From Bordetella parapertussis (GTDB lineage: Bacteria > Pseudomonadota > Gammaproteobacteria > Burkholderiales > Burkholderiaceae_C), in NCBI GenBank assembly GCA_945888535.1, contig CAMDAN010000018.1, forward strand, positions 1 through 34,213: 34,213 nucleotides of DNA. Direction: 5' to 3'. This document shows, one piece after another, positions 27,536-34,213 of the stretch (within the stretch, counting starts at the first letter, position 1; each line of letters opens with the position of its first letter). The position numbers and the translations under genes are program-made. A model generated the notes under the pieces. The model did not search any database. It had not been told where the DNA came from and saw only the letters and a program-made list of their open reading frames with translations.

Positions 27536-29017
27536 ATGGCACGCGATAAAGAAAAAATGGACATCCCACCTGGTACGCCCCTGCGTCGGGTGATGCCGAT
27601 AGTGGTGACTTTGGGACTGGCAACGTTGCTGGGTCCTTGGTTGTTTTCCGCTTACTGGCTCAATACCTTTACCACGGTGGCTTGCTTAGCGCTGGTGGCT
27701 GGGACCGTGGCATTGTTGTTTGGGCAGCTGGGCATGGTGTCGCTAGCGCAGTTTGCGCTGGCTGGAGTGGGCGGGTGGGTTTGCTTGCGTCTTATCCACG
27801 GCTTCGCACTTCCGTTTGAATTGGCCTTGCTGGCCGGAGCCCTGGTGGCTGCAGTTTTTGGTCTGCTTGTGGGTCTGCCAGCGCTGCGAATGCGCGGTCT
27901 GTATCTGGCTTTGCTGACCCTAATGGTTGCTGCGGCAGTGCAAGTGGTGGTGGACGTGGTGGGCTTTCCGGATGGTGGCACCGGATTTACCGGCAAGATC
28001 GTGGCCGGACAACGCGTGCTGATTCAACGGCCTTGGATTGCCAGCAGCGACACCGCCTATTACCGTTACGTAGTGCTGTGGTTGGCATTTGGCTTAGGCC
28101 TCATTGAATGGCAACGTGCCGCCATGCCTGGCCGTGCCTGGGCGCTGATTCGAAAAAGCGAAGCGGCTGCTACCGCCGCTGGCGTGAGCGTGTTGCGTTA
28201 CAAAGCGTGGGCCTTTACCTTCGGCGGTTTTTTGGCCGGCTTGGGTGGCGGCTTGATCGCCGGTCTTAATGGCCAATTAGACAATACGGGCTTCCCCGTT
28301 AGTCAATCCATTCTGTTGTATGCGCTCACGGTGGTTGGCGGCGTTTACAACTGGGTCGGAGTGATTTTTGCCGGCCTTTTGGTTCGCGCTTTGCCCGCTC
28401 TTCTCAATGATCATGGCGTGGATGGAAATCTGGCTAATGCGTTTTACGGATTCGCGTTGCTAGTCTCTCTGATCCAGGGACGCAAGGGACTGGCGGGCCA
28501 ATTGGCGGACTTCTATAAGTTTGTTCGCATGAGTCGCATCCTTGAAGGTCTCACCACCTGGGGCGTGATTTCGATTGGTCTAGGTCTGCTGTTTGCGGTT
28601 TCGGGGCAGGCGGGTTTTGCTGGCGCATTCTTTATCTCCCTGATTGCCTTGTTGTTCCGGTTGGTGATCCCGGGCGTATGTTGGCTCTTGCTAGGTTTTT
28701 TTGGAAAACGCCTGCAAGACCGAACCGAAGATATGGAGGCTGCTTTATCGCTTCGTTTGGCGCAAATTTTTGAGCGCCAAGGCTGGGTGCCGGACCATCG
28801 TTTTATCAAGCGGGTGCTGAACTGGCTCTTTATTGGCCTGTTTGTAGCCTGGGTTGCATCCGGAGTGTTCGACGTGCCTTTCGTGACTGCGTTGGCCCTG
28901 ATTTGGTTGTCGTTGGCCGCCAAAGTGGGGTTGGAAGTAGCGGCTTATCCGCACCTTCTGTCCTTGCGCCAACGAATCGACAAGCGTTTCCCTAAGCCTT
29001 TTGCTTCTTACCGATAA
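27536..29017 (+). CDS. ABC transporter permease, LivM type, with a long C-terminal membrane extension
   Basis: The protein has 493 residues from the ATG at 27536 (a later ATG at 27557 is possible; the earlier in-frame start at 27446 overlaps the LivH-type gene). Residues about 20-320 are a normal LivM permease, with SLAQFALAGVGGWVCLR, ALRMRGLYLALLTL, the EAA-like loop WALIRKSEAAATAAGVSV and ALTVVGGVYNWVGVIFAG. Residues about 325-493 form an unusual extension with about four further hydrophobic segments (342-356, 360-389, 428-446, 449-465) and a charged loop (391-427). LivM proteins are usually about 320-420 residues and end soon after the core, or carry a fused ATPase. This one does neither. 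Confidence 0.9.
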   Translation: MARDKEKMDIPPGTPLRRVMPIVVTLGLATLLGPWLFSAYWLNTFTTVACLALVAGTVALLFGQLGMVSLAQFALAGVGGWVCLRLIHGFALPFELALLAGALVAAVFGLLVGLPALRMRGLYLALLTLMVAAAVQVVVDVVGFPDGGTGFTGKIVAGQRVLIQRPWIASSDTAYYRYVVLWLAFGLGLIEWQRAAMPGRAWALIRKSEAAATAAGVSVLRYKAWAFTFGGFLAGLGGGLIAGLNGQLDNTGFPVSQSILLYALTVVGGVYNWVGVIFAGLLVRALPALLNDHGVDGNLANAFYGFALLVSLIQGRKGLAGQLADFYKFVRMSRILEGLTTWGVISIGLGLLFAVSGQAGFAGAFFISLIALLFRLVIPGVCWLLLGFFGKRLQDRTEDMEAALSLRLAQIFERQGWVPDHRFIKRVLNWLFIGLFVAWVASGVFDVPFVTALALIWLSLAAKVGLEVAAYPHLLSLRQRIDKRFPKPFASYR

Positions 29018-29022
29018 GCACC

Positions 29023-29754
29023 ATGATTCGTATCGAAAATCTAACTGTGCAGTTTGGTGGCGTCAAACCAATTGATGGTCTGAGCGTCACCCTAGATAAA
29101 GCCATCGTCGGCTTGATTGGCCCGAACGGCGCGGGCAAAACGACCTTGCTTAACGTGTTGTCTGGGTTTGTGACCCCGGTCAGCGGAAGTGTGGCGGTCA
29201 ATGGTGTCGTCATCAGCGACATTGCCCCACACAAGCGTGCGCACATGGGTTTGCGGCGCACCTTCCAGACCGATCAAATTGCTGACGATTTGACGCTATG
29301 GGAAAACGTGCAAGCCATCGCCGATCATGCCGCTTACAGCACCCAAGCTGAGGCTCTGCAGGATGTGCAGCGTGCTATTGACTACGTTGGCTTGGGTAAG
29401 CGCATTCACAGAAAAGGCAGTAACTTAACCACCGGCGAGCGCCATCTCACAGAAATCGCTAAGGCCTTGATTGGCAAGCCGCAATTGGTGATGCTCGACG
29501 AACCGGGTGCTGGCATGTCGGAGTCGGAGACGCAGCACTTAGAGTCGGTGATTCGAGGAATTCCTGCCTATTGCGGAGCGCAGGTGTTTTTGATCGATCA
29601 CGATGTGGCATTGATCGTGGCCTGCTGTGAAGAAACCATGGTGCTCGACTTCGGAAAACTGCTCGCACTGGGCCCAACCAAAGATGTGCTGGAACAGCCC
29701 GAAGTGCGACGCGCTTACTTGGGAGATTTTGAAGCCATGGAGATTGCAGCATGA
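29023..29754 (+). CDS. ABC transporter ATP-binding protein, LivG type
   Basis: The protein has 243 residues. Walker A GPNGAGKT is at 33-40, the Q-loop RTFQ at 79-82, Walker B LVMLDE at 155-160 and the H-loop His193 (IDHDVAL). The ABC signature reads LTTGERH (135-141) instead of the usual LSYGQQR or LSGGQ, so the Gln is replaced by Glu and the Ser by Thr. It is cytoplasmic and energises import together with the next protein. Its stop overlaps that gene's start by four bases. Confidence 0.92.
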   Translation: MIRIENLTVQFGGVKPIDGLSVTLDKAIVGLIGPNGAGKTTLLNVLSGFVTPVSGSVAVNGVVISDIAPHKRAHMGLRRTFQTDQIADDLTLWENVQAIADHAAYSTQAEALQDVQRAIDYVGLGKRIHRKGSNLTTGERHLTEIAKALIGKPQLVMLDEPGAGMSESETQHLESVIRGIPAYCGAQVFLIDHDVALIVACCEETMVLDFGKLLALGPTKDVLEQPEVRRAYLGDFEAMEIAA

Positions 29755-30491
29755 GCCAAGTGCTAACAATTGACAACTTGGTCATGGTGCGGGGCACCAA
29801 GATTGCAGTCAACTCCATTAAGTTGAAGGTTGCGCCAGGACGTATTACGGTTTTACTCGGGCCCAATGGCGCGGGTAAGACCAGCACCGTGTTGGGTATT
29901 GCTGGCGTAGTGGAGCCAGAGTTTGGTGAAATTTGGCTTGACGGCGTTGACCTCAAAGGCAAAGACCCAGACGAGATCCGTCGCCGCGGGATTGCTACGG
30001 TACCTGAGGGTCACCAGGTGCTAAGGGAAATGTCGGTTCAAGACAATTTGCGAGTAGCAGGAGGCGATCTCTCACGCAGTGCATTAAGCGCCGCCATAGA
30101 GCACACGTTAGCGCTATTTCCTGAACTGAAATCGCGAATGACCATGGCTGCGGGCGATCTTTCCGGAGGACAGCAGCAGATGGTGGCGATTGCTCAAGCT
30201 TTGATGGTGAAACCTCGCTTTTTGGTAATCGACGAACTATCGTTTGGCCTGGCACCGCTGATCGTAGCGCGTCTGGTACCGGTGATTCGCAAAATCGCCG
30301 CCGATGGAATCGGCGTTTTACTGATCGAGCAGTTCACTCAATTGGCGCTGGGTCTTGCGGATCACGCTTATGTGATGTCACGTGGCGAAGTGTCTTACGA
30401 CGGAGCGCCTGACAAGCTCATTAGTGACCCAGGTATCTTGCACCGTGCTTATTTCCCTGTCAATTCACGCGAGGCTGTGGGCCTGGCATAA
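29751..30491 (+). CDS. ABC transporter ATP-binding protein, LivF type
   Basis: The protein has 246 residues. Walker A GPNGAGKTS is near residues 38-46, the canonical signature LSGGQQQMVAIAQAL near 141-155, Walker B RFLVIDE near 160-166, and the H-loop lies in LLIEQF. The LivF C-terminal region (AYVMSRGEVSYDG) is present. With the LivG-type partner it forms an ATPase heterodimer with one degenerate and one canonical signature. The second dmpN copy follows after 21 bp, so transporter and hydroxylase are evidently one transcript. Confidence 0.93.
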   Translation: MSQVLTIDNLVMVRGTKIAVNSIKLKVAPGRITVLLGPNGAGKTSTVLGIAGVVEPEFGEIWLDGVDLKGKDPDEIRRRGIATVPEGHQVLREMSVQDNLRVAGGDLSRSALSAAIEHTLALFPELKSRMTMAAGDLSGGQQQMVAIAQALMVKPRFLVIDELSFGLAPLIVARLVPVIRKIAADGIGVLLIEQFTQLALGLADHAYVMSRGEVSYDGAPDKLISDPGILHRAYFPVNSREAVGLA

Positions 30492-30512
30492 ACAATTTTT
30501 AAGGAGCGCACT

Positions 30513-32075
30513 ATGGACACCCGTGTTATTAAAAAGAAGCTAGGCCTCAAAGATCGCTATACCGCGATGACGCGAGGCTTGCATTGGGACACCACTTACC
30601 AGCCGATGGACAAAGTGTTTCCCTATGACGCCTACGAAGGCATCAAGATTCACGATTGGGATAAATGGGAAGATCCGTTTCGTCTGACGATGGACGCCTA
30701 CTGGAAGTACCAGGGCGAGAAAGACCGCAAGCTCTACGCGGTAATCGACGCCTTTGCGCAAAACAACGGGCAGCTCGGTATCAGCGATGCGCGCTATGTC
30801 AATGCGCTCAAGTTGTTTATCCAAGGTGTCACGCCGCTGGAGTACTACGCGCACCGAGGCTATGCCCACGTAGGTCGTCAATTCACTGGTGCCGGCGCTC
30901 GCGTTGCGTCGCAGTTGCAAGCCATTGACGAATTGCGTCACTACCAGACCGAGACGCATGCGATCTCGCATTACAACAAGTACTTCAATGGCATGCACAA
31001 CACGAGCCATTGGAATGAGAATATTTGGTACCTTTCGGTGCCTAAGTCCTTTTTCGAGGACGCATACAGTGGGGGCCCTTTCGAGTTCTTGACTGCCATC
31101 AGTTTCTCGTTCGAATACTTGCTGACTAACCTGTTGTTTGTGCCCTTTATGTCGGGTGCAGCCCATAACGGCGATATCTCAACCGTCACCTTTGGCTTCT
31201 CGGCCCAAAGTGACGAGTCACGCCATATGACCTTGGGTATTGAGTGCATCAAGTTCATGCTCGAACAAGATCCAGACAATTTACCCATCATCCAGCGTTG
31301 GATGGATAAGTGGTTTTGGCGCGGCTACCGCCTTCTGACGCTGGTGGCGATGATGCAGGACTACATGCTGCCAAAACGCGTGATGAGTTGGAAAGAGGCT
31401 TGGGAGATGTACGCCGAGAGCAATGGCGGAGCATTGTTCAAAGATCTGGCGCGCTACGGTGTCCGTGAACCCAAAGGCTGGAAAGACGCTTGCGAAGGTA
31501 AGGACCACATCAGCCATCAAGCATGGGCTACTTTTTATCAATATGGACATGCTGCGGCCTTTCACACTTGGCTGCCCGAGCAGTCCGAGATGAAATGGTT
31601 GTCTGAGAAGTATCCCGATACCTTTGACCGGTATTACAAAGGCCGCTTTGACCATTGGGCTGAAGTGCAAAAAACCGATGGCCGCTGGTTCAATCAAACC
31701 CTGCCTATGCTTTGCCAGGTGTGCCAGGTCCCCATGATGTTTACCGAGCCTGGGGATCCCACGCAAATTGACTTTCATGAAACCACGTACCACGGCATGA
31801 AGCACCACTTTTGCAGCGTGCACTGCAAAGAAATTTTTGAAAACGAACCAAAAAAATATGTCCAAGCGTGGGTGCCAGTGCACCAAATCTACCAAGGTTC
31901 TTGCTATCCAGAGGATATAAACCCAGCGTCACCTGGCGATAGCCCGGTACGTGAGGTTTTGCGCTTTTACGGTGTAAATCCTGGCGAAGACAATGGCGAC
32001 TTCAGTACCAGTCCAGATCGCAGTAACTTTGCCAAATGGCGCGGCGACAAACCCAAACCTGGGGTTGCTACATGA
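30513..32075 (+). CDS. dmpN: Phenol hydroxylase alpha (large) subunit P3, copy 2 (DmpN paralogue)
   Basis: The protein has 520 residues, with AAGGAGCG before the ATG. All di-iron ligands of copy 1 are kept (Glu110, Glu140/His143, Glu201, Glu235/His238), so it should be active. By eye it has about 20 substitutions against copy 1 over the first 337 residues, including F117Y, A133S, M135L, S137A, V138I, V196I and V203L near the active-site helices. The C-terminal third is only about 55% identical, with an altered Cys region (LCQVCQVPMM and HFCSVHC). It has its own gamma subunit downstream but no beta or coupling protein. A different substrate range is a fair inference. Confidence 0.95.
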   Translation: MDTRVIKKKLGLKDRYTAMTRGLHWDTTYQPMDKVFPYDAYEGIKIHDWDKWEDPFRLTMDAYWKYQGEKDRKLYAVIDAFAQNNGQLGISDARYVNALKLFIQGVTPLEYYAHRGYAHVGRQFTGAGARVASQLQAIDELRHYQTETHAISHYNKYFNGMHNTSHWNENIWYLSVPKSFFEDAYSGGPFEFLTAISFSFEYLLTNLLFVPFMSGAAHNGDISTVTFGFSAQSDESRHMTLGIECIKFMLEQDPDNLPIIQRWMDKWFWRGYRLLTLVAMMQDYMLPKRVMSWKEAWEMYAESNGGALFKDLARYGVREPKGWKDACEGKDHISHQAWATFYQYGHAAAFHTWLPEQSEMKWLSEKYPDTFDRYYKGRFDHWAEVQKTDGRWFNQTLPMLCQVCQVPMMFTEPGDPTQIDFHETTYHGMKHHFCSVHCKEIFENEPKKYVQAWVPVHQIYQGSCYPEDINPASPGDSPVREVLRFYGVNPGEDNGDFSTSPDRSNFAKWRGDKPKPGVAT

Positions 32076-32470
32076 GCGCATTGGTCACTGATGTGATGCT
32101 GCGCTCACTGGGGCCATATCCCCTGCACGAGGCCGACACTGAGGATCGTTTTTATGGTAACCGGCTGATTTACACCAGCTGGGAAAACCATTTGATGTAT
32201 GCAGCACCTTTTTGTCTTCCATTGCCACCGACGCTGCCTTTTGGCGCGTTGGTTCGCGTGGTGTTTCCCGAGATTTATGGAGAACACCCAGAGTTCGAGC
32301 AAATTGACTGGGAGCGCACGCAATGGTTTAACTCCAATCTGCGCTTTCGCCCCGACTTTGGTAAATCGCTGGAGCAGCACGGACTGACGCACAAGTCCCT
32401 GATCCGTTTTCGTACACCGGCGCTTGAAGGCATTAAACGCAACACCGGCCCTGGACGTCAGGCTTTTTAA
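32072..32470 (+). CDS. dmpO: Phenol hydroxylase gamma subunit P4, copy 2 (DmpO paralogue)
   Basis: The protein has 132 residues, starting in an ATGA overlap with the second dmpN (32072-32075). It shows the family phrases LIYTSWENHLMYAAPFCLPL, FGALVRVVFPEIYGEHPEF, IDWERTQWF and LIRFRTPALEGIK. Compared with copy 1 it has a longer N-terminus (about 12 residues) and a basic C-terminal tail (KRNTGPGRQAF). Overall identity is far lower than between the two alpha N-terminal parts. It precedes the reductase gene, the position dmpO normally has. Confidence 0.92.
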   Translation: MSALVTDVMLRSLGPYPLHEADTEDRFYGNRLIYTSWENHLMYAAPFCLPLPPTLPFGALVRVVFPEIYGEHPEFEQIDWERTQWFNSNLRFRPDFGKSLEQHGLTHKSLIRFRTPALEGIKRNTGPGRQAF

Positions 32471-32477
32471 GGCACGC

Positions 32478-33542
32478 ATGAGTTACCAATTGACGATCGA
32501 ACCCCTAGGTGCCACCATTGAAGTGGAAGAGGGACAGACCCTACTCGACGCCGCCCTGCGGCAGGGCATCTATATTCCCCATGCCTGTGGCCACGGCCTT
32601 TGCGGTACCTGCAAGGTGGAGGTGAGCAATGGCGAGGTAGACCATGGCCACGCCAATCCCTTTGCCCTAATGGAATTTGAGCGTGACCAAGGCAAGACAT
32701 TGGCCTGTTGCGCTACCTTACAAAGCGACGCCACCATTGAGGCCGATATCGACGAAGAGCCCGATGCGGAGATCATTCCTGTGCGCGACTTTGAGACCAC
32801 AGTCTCGCGCATCGAGCAACTCACGCCCACCATCAAGGCCATCTTTTTAAAGCTAGCCTCGCCCATCCACTTCCAAGCGGGTCAGTATGTTCAATTGGTC
32901 ATCCCGGGTGTAGCTGGCGGACGCGCTTTTTCGATCGCCAATTCTCCAGAGCAAGTGGCCGTCAGTGGCGAGATAGAGCTCAATGTCCGTATCGTAAAAG
33001 AAGGTGTTGGGACCACGTGGTTGCACCAAAATTTGGCGGTGGGGTCCCCACTGCGCATAGCAGGCCCTTATGGGCGCTTTTTTGTACGCAAGTCGGTCAA
33101 ACAACCTAGGGTTTTTATGGCCGGAGGCTCCGGTTTGTCTAGCCCGCGCTCCATGATTTTGGATCTTCTTGCCAGCGGTAGCAGCGAGCCCATTACGCTG
33201 GTCTATGGACAACGTAGCCGCGACGAGTTGTACTACGACGCCGAGTTTCGCGCACTGGCTGCACAGCACTCGCATTTCACTTATCTACCCGCCCTGTCTG
33301 ATGAGCCAGAGGGAAGTGACTGGACGGGCGCGCGCGGCTTTGCGCACGATGCAGCCAAAGCACATTTCAACAATAATTTTTCTGGCCACACCGCTTATCT
33401 GTGCGGACCGCCAGTCATGGTGGAGGCCTGTATCAGCACCTTAATGCAAGGGCGTTTGTACGAGCGAGACATTTTTACCGAAAAATTTCTCTCTGCTGCC
33501 GATGCCAACCAGCAGCGCAGCCCGCTGTTCAAGCGTGTATAG
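32478..33542 (+). CDS. dmpP: Phenol hydroxylase reductase P5 (DmpP), 2Fe-2S/FAD
   Basis: The protein has 354 residues from the ATG at 32478; the longer frame from 32424 overlaps dmpO. The N-terminal plant-type ferredoxin domain has Cys37, Cys42 and Cys45 (HACGHGLCGTC) and Cys77 (TLACC). The FAD domain shows GQYVQLVIPG and RAFSIAN. The NAD domain shows AGGSGLSSPRSMI and the end motif YLCGPPVMVEA. It passes electrons from NADH to the di-iron site of the hydroxylase and is the only reductase seen, so it should serve both alpha copies. Spacing to dmpO is seven bases. Confidence 0.96.
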   Translation: MSYQLTIEPLGATIEVEEGQTLLDAALRQGIYIPHACGHGLCGTCKVEVSNGEVDHGHANPFALMEFERDQGKTLACCATLQSDATIEADIDEEPDAEIIPVRDFETTVSRIEQLTPTIKAIFLKLASPIHFQAGQYVQLVIPGVAGGRAFSIANSPEQVAVSGEIELNVRIVKEGVGTTWLHQNLAVGSPLRIAGPYGRFFVRKSVKQPRVFMAGGSGLSSPRSMILDLLASGSSEPITLVYGQRSRDELYYDAEFRALAAQHSHFTYLPALSDEPEGSDWTGARGFAHDAAKAHFNNNFSGHTAYLCGPPVMVEACISTLMQGRLYERDIFTEKFLSAADANQQRSPLFKRV

Positions 33543-33553
33543 ATCCAACCGCC

Positions 33554-33913
33554 ATGGCCGATCAACCCATCACCAAGCATACGGTGCACGTTGTGCAAAC
33601 CGAAGAGTCCTATGCCTGCTGTGAAAACCAGAGCCTGCTGCAGGGAATGCTCAAGCTTGGGCGCAAATGCATACCGGTGGGCTGCGTCAATGGCGGCTGT
33701 GGCGTATGCAAGGTGCGTGTGGTCAAAGGACAAGTCAATAAGCTCGGGCCGGTCAGTCGGGCCCACGTGAGCGCGCAAGAGGATGCGCAGGGATACACCT
33801 TGGCATGCCGGGTGGCGCCCACCGATGAGGTGTGGCTCGAAGTGGCATGCAAGCTAGAAAAGCTTTTTTCCAAAGGGTTCGCTGCACCAAAGAGCGAAAT
33901 TTTCAACAAGTAA
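33554..33913 (+). CDS. dmpQ: XylT/DmpQ-type 2Fe-2S ferredoxin
   Basis: The protein has 119 residues from the ATG at 33554. The ligands Cys44, Cys49, Cys52 ([15 protein letters not shown]) and Cys85 (YTLACRV) give the plant-type 2Fe-2S pattern. Proteins of this kind reductively reactivate catechol 2,3-dioxygenase when its iron becomes oxidised, especially with alkylcatechols. The gene sits directly before the dioxygenase gene, as in dmp and xyl operons. It is 11 bp after dmpP. Confidence 0.93.
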   Translation: MADQPITKHTVHVVQTEESYACCENQSLLQGMLKLGRKCIPVGCVNGGCGVCKVRVVKGQVNKLGPVSRAHVSAQEDAQGYTLACRVAPTDEVWLEVACKLEKLFSKGFAAPKSEIFNK

Positions 33914-33923
33914 GGAGACAACC

Positions 33924-34213
33924 ATGAGCATTATGAGAATTGGCCACGTCGACATCAATGTGATGGACATGGCAGCCGCAGTAAAACACTACGAAAACGT
34001 GCTGGGCTTAAAGTCCACCATGCAGGATAAGACCGGTAAGGTTTATATGAAATGTTGGGACGAATGGGATAAGTTTTCTCTGGTTCTGACACCTTCAGAC
34101 CGTGCTGGCGTCAACCATGTGGCATACAAAGTTGAGAAAGACAGTGAACTCGACCAATTAAAAATCGCCATTGAAGCGGCCGGTACCGCCACCAAGATGG
34201 TTGCGGAAGGAAC
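33924..34213 (+). CDS. dmpB: Catechol 2,3-dioxygenase, N-terminal part
   Basis: Only the first 96 codons are in the window. AGGAGA precedes the ATG by about six bases. The translation starts [20 protein letters not shown] and continues [20 protein letters not shown], with [11 protein letters not shown] further on; this is the N-domain of the extradiol dioxygenase family (XylE/DmpB). The enzyme cleaves catechol to 2-hydroxymuconic semialdehyde with Fe(II). The iron-binding residues lie mostly in the missing C-domain. Its presence means the meta-cleavage pathway follows outside the window. Confidence 0.93.
   Translation, partial: MSIMRIGHVDINVMDMAAAVKHYENVLGLKSTMQDKTGKVYMKCWDEWDKFSLVLTPSDRAGVNHVAYKVEKDSELDQLKIAIEAAGTATKMVAEG

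Noticed and set aside
25275..30512. Insertion of the transporter cassette by a mobile element
   Set aside because: No transposase remnant, terminal inverted repeats or target-site duplication was seen at either edge.
30540..31895. Long minus-strand open frames (about 200 codons each) opposite both dmpN copies
   Set aside because: They lie antisense to strongly conserved genes, appear in both copies because the copies are homologous, and show no family resemblance or ribosome-binding site.

Overview
The window looks like a chromosome segment of a betaproteobacterium, most likely Burkholderiales and close to Comamonadaceae. This rests on gene content and order only: putA with a divergent Lrp-type regulator, pilT next to the YggS gene, the rsmI/yraN/SIS/BON-lipoprotein cluster, and an aph/dmp-type phenol locus with paired NtrC-type and GntR-type regulators. 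No rRNA, tRNA, insertion sequence or CRISPR array was seen.

Layout. (1) 1-8634 is mostly housekeeping: the start of putA (minus) and its probable regulator; the YggS-family PLP protein divergent from pilT; a beta-hydroxyacid dehydrogenase; a minus-strand yraN - SIS isomerase - BON lipoprotein run that ends in a clear rho-independent terminator; rsmI diverging from yraN; purB; and a glutathione S-transferase. (2) 8652-15683 is a compact eight-gene minus-strand operon with overlaps or gaps of only a few bases: FAD amine oxidase-like protein, DUF1365, cyclopropane-fatty-acid-synthase-like methyltransferase, chalcone-isomerase-like protein, GPH/MFS transporter, DUF3833 lipoprotein, SDR and NTF2-like protein. 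It resembles the lipid-modification clusters tied to the singlet-oxygen response in other proteobacteria. A ferritin-like di-iron protein with acyl-ACP-desaturase-like motifs diverges from it and is coupled to a heptose-1-phosphate adenylyltransferase gene. (3) 17244-18866 is a membrane-anchored glutamate-synthase-domain flavoprotein.

(4) 18994-34213 is a phenol catabolic locus and the most interesting part. A XylR/DmpR-type sigma-54 activator (TTG start) overlaps a GntR/FCD regulator by one base on the minus strand. A 382-bp control region holds a good -24/-12 promoter and two conspicuous inverted repeats. The plus strand then encodes a multicomponent phenol hydroxylase, but not in the textbook K-L-M-N-O-P order. 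It reads K-L-M-N1-O1, then a complete branched-chain-amino-acid-type ABC importer (binding protein, two permeases, two ATPases), then a second large subunit N2 and second O2, and only then the reductase P, a XylT-type ferredoxin, and the start of catechol 2,3-dioxygenase, which runs off the window.

The proposed working model is: the ABC system imports an aromatic compound, two alternative alpha/gamma subunit sets share one beta subunit, one coupling protein and one reductase to hydroxylate it to a catechol, and the extradiol dioxygenase opens the ring while the ferredoxin keeps it active. The two large-subunit genes are a mosaic of near-identical and diverged blocks, which suggests gene conversion. 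The importer also has unusual parts: a permease with an extra C-terminal membrane region and an ATPase with a non-standard signature motif.
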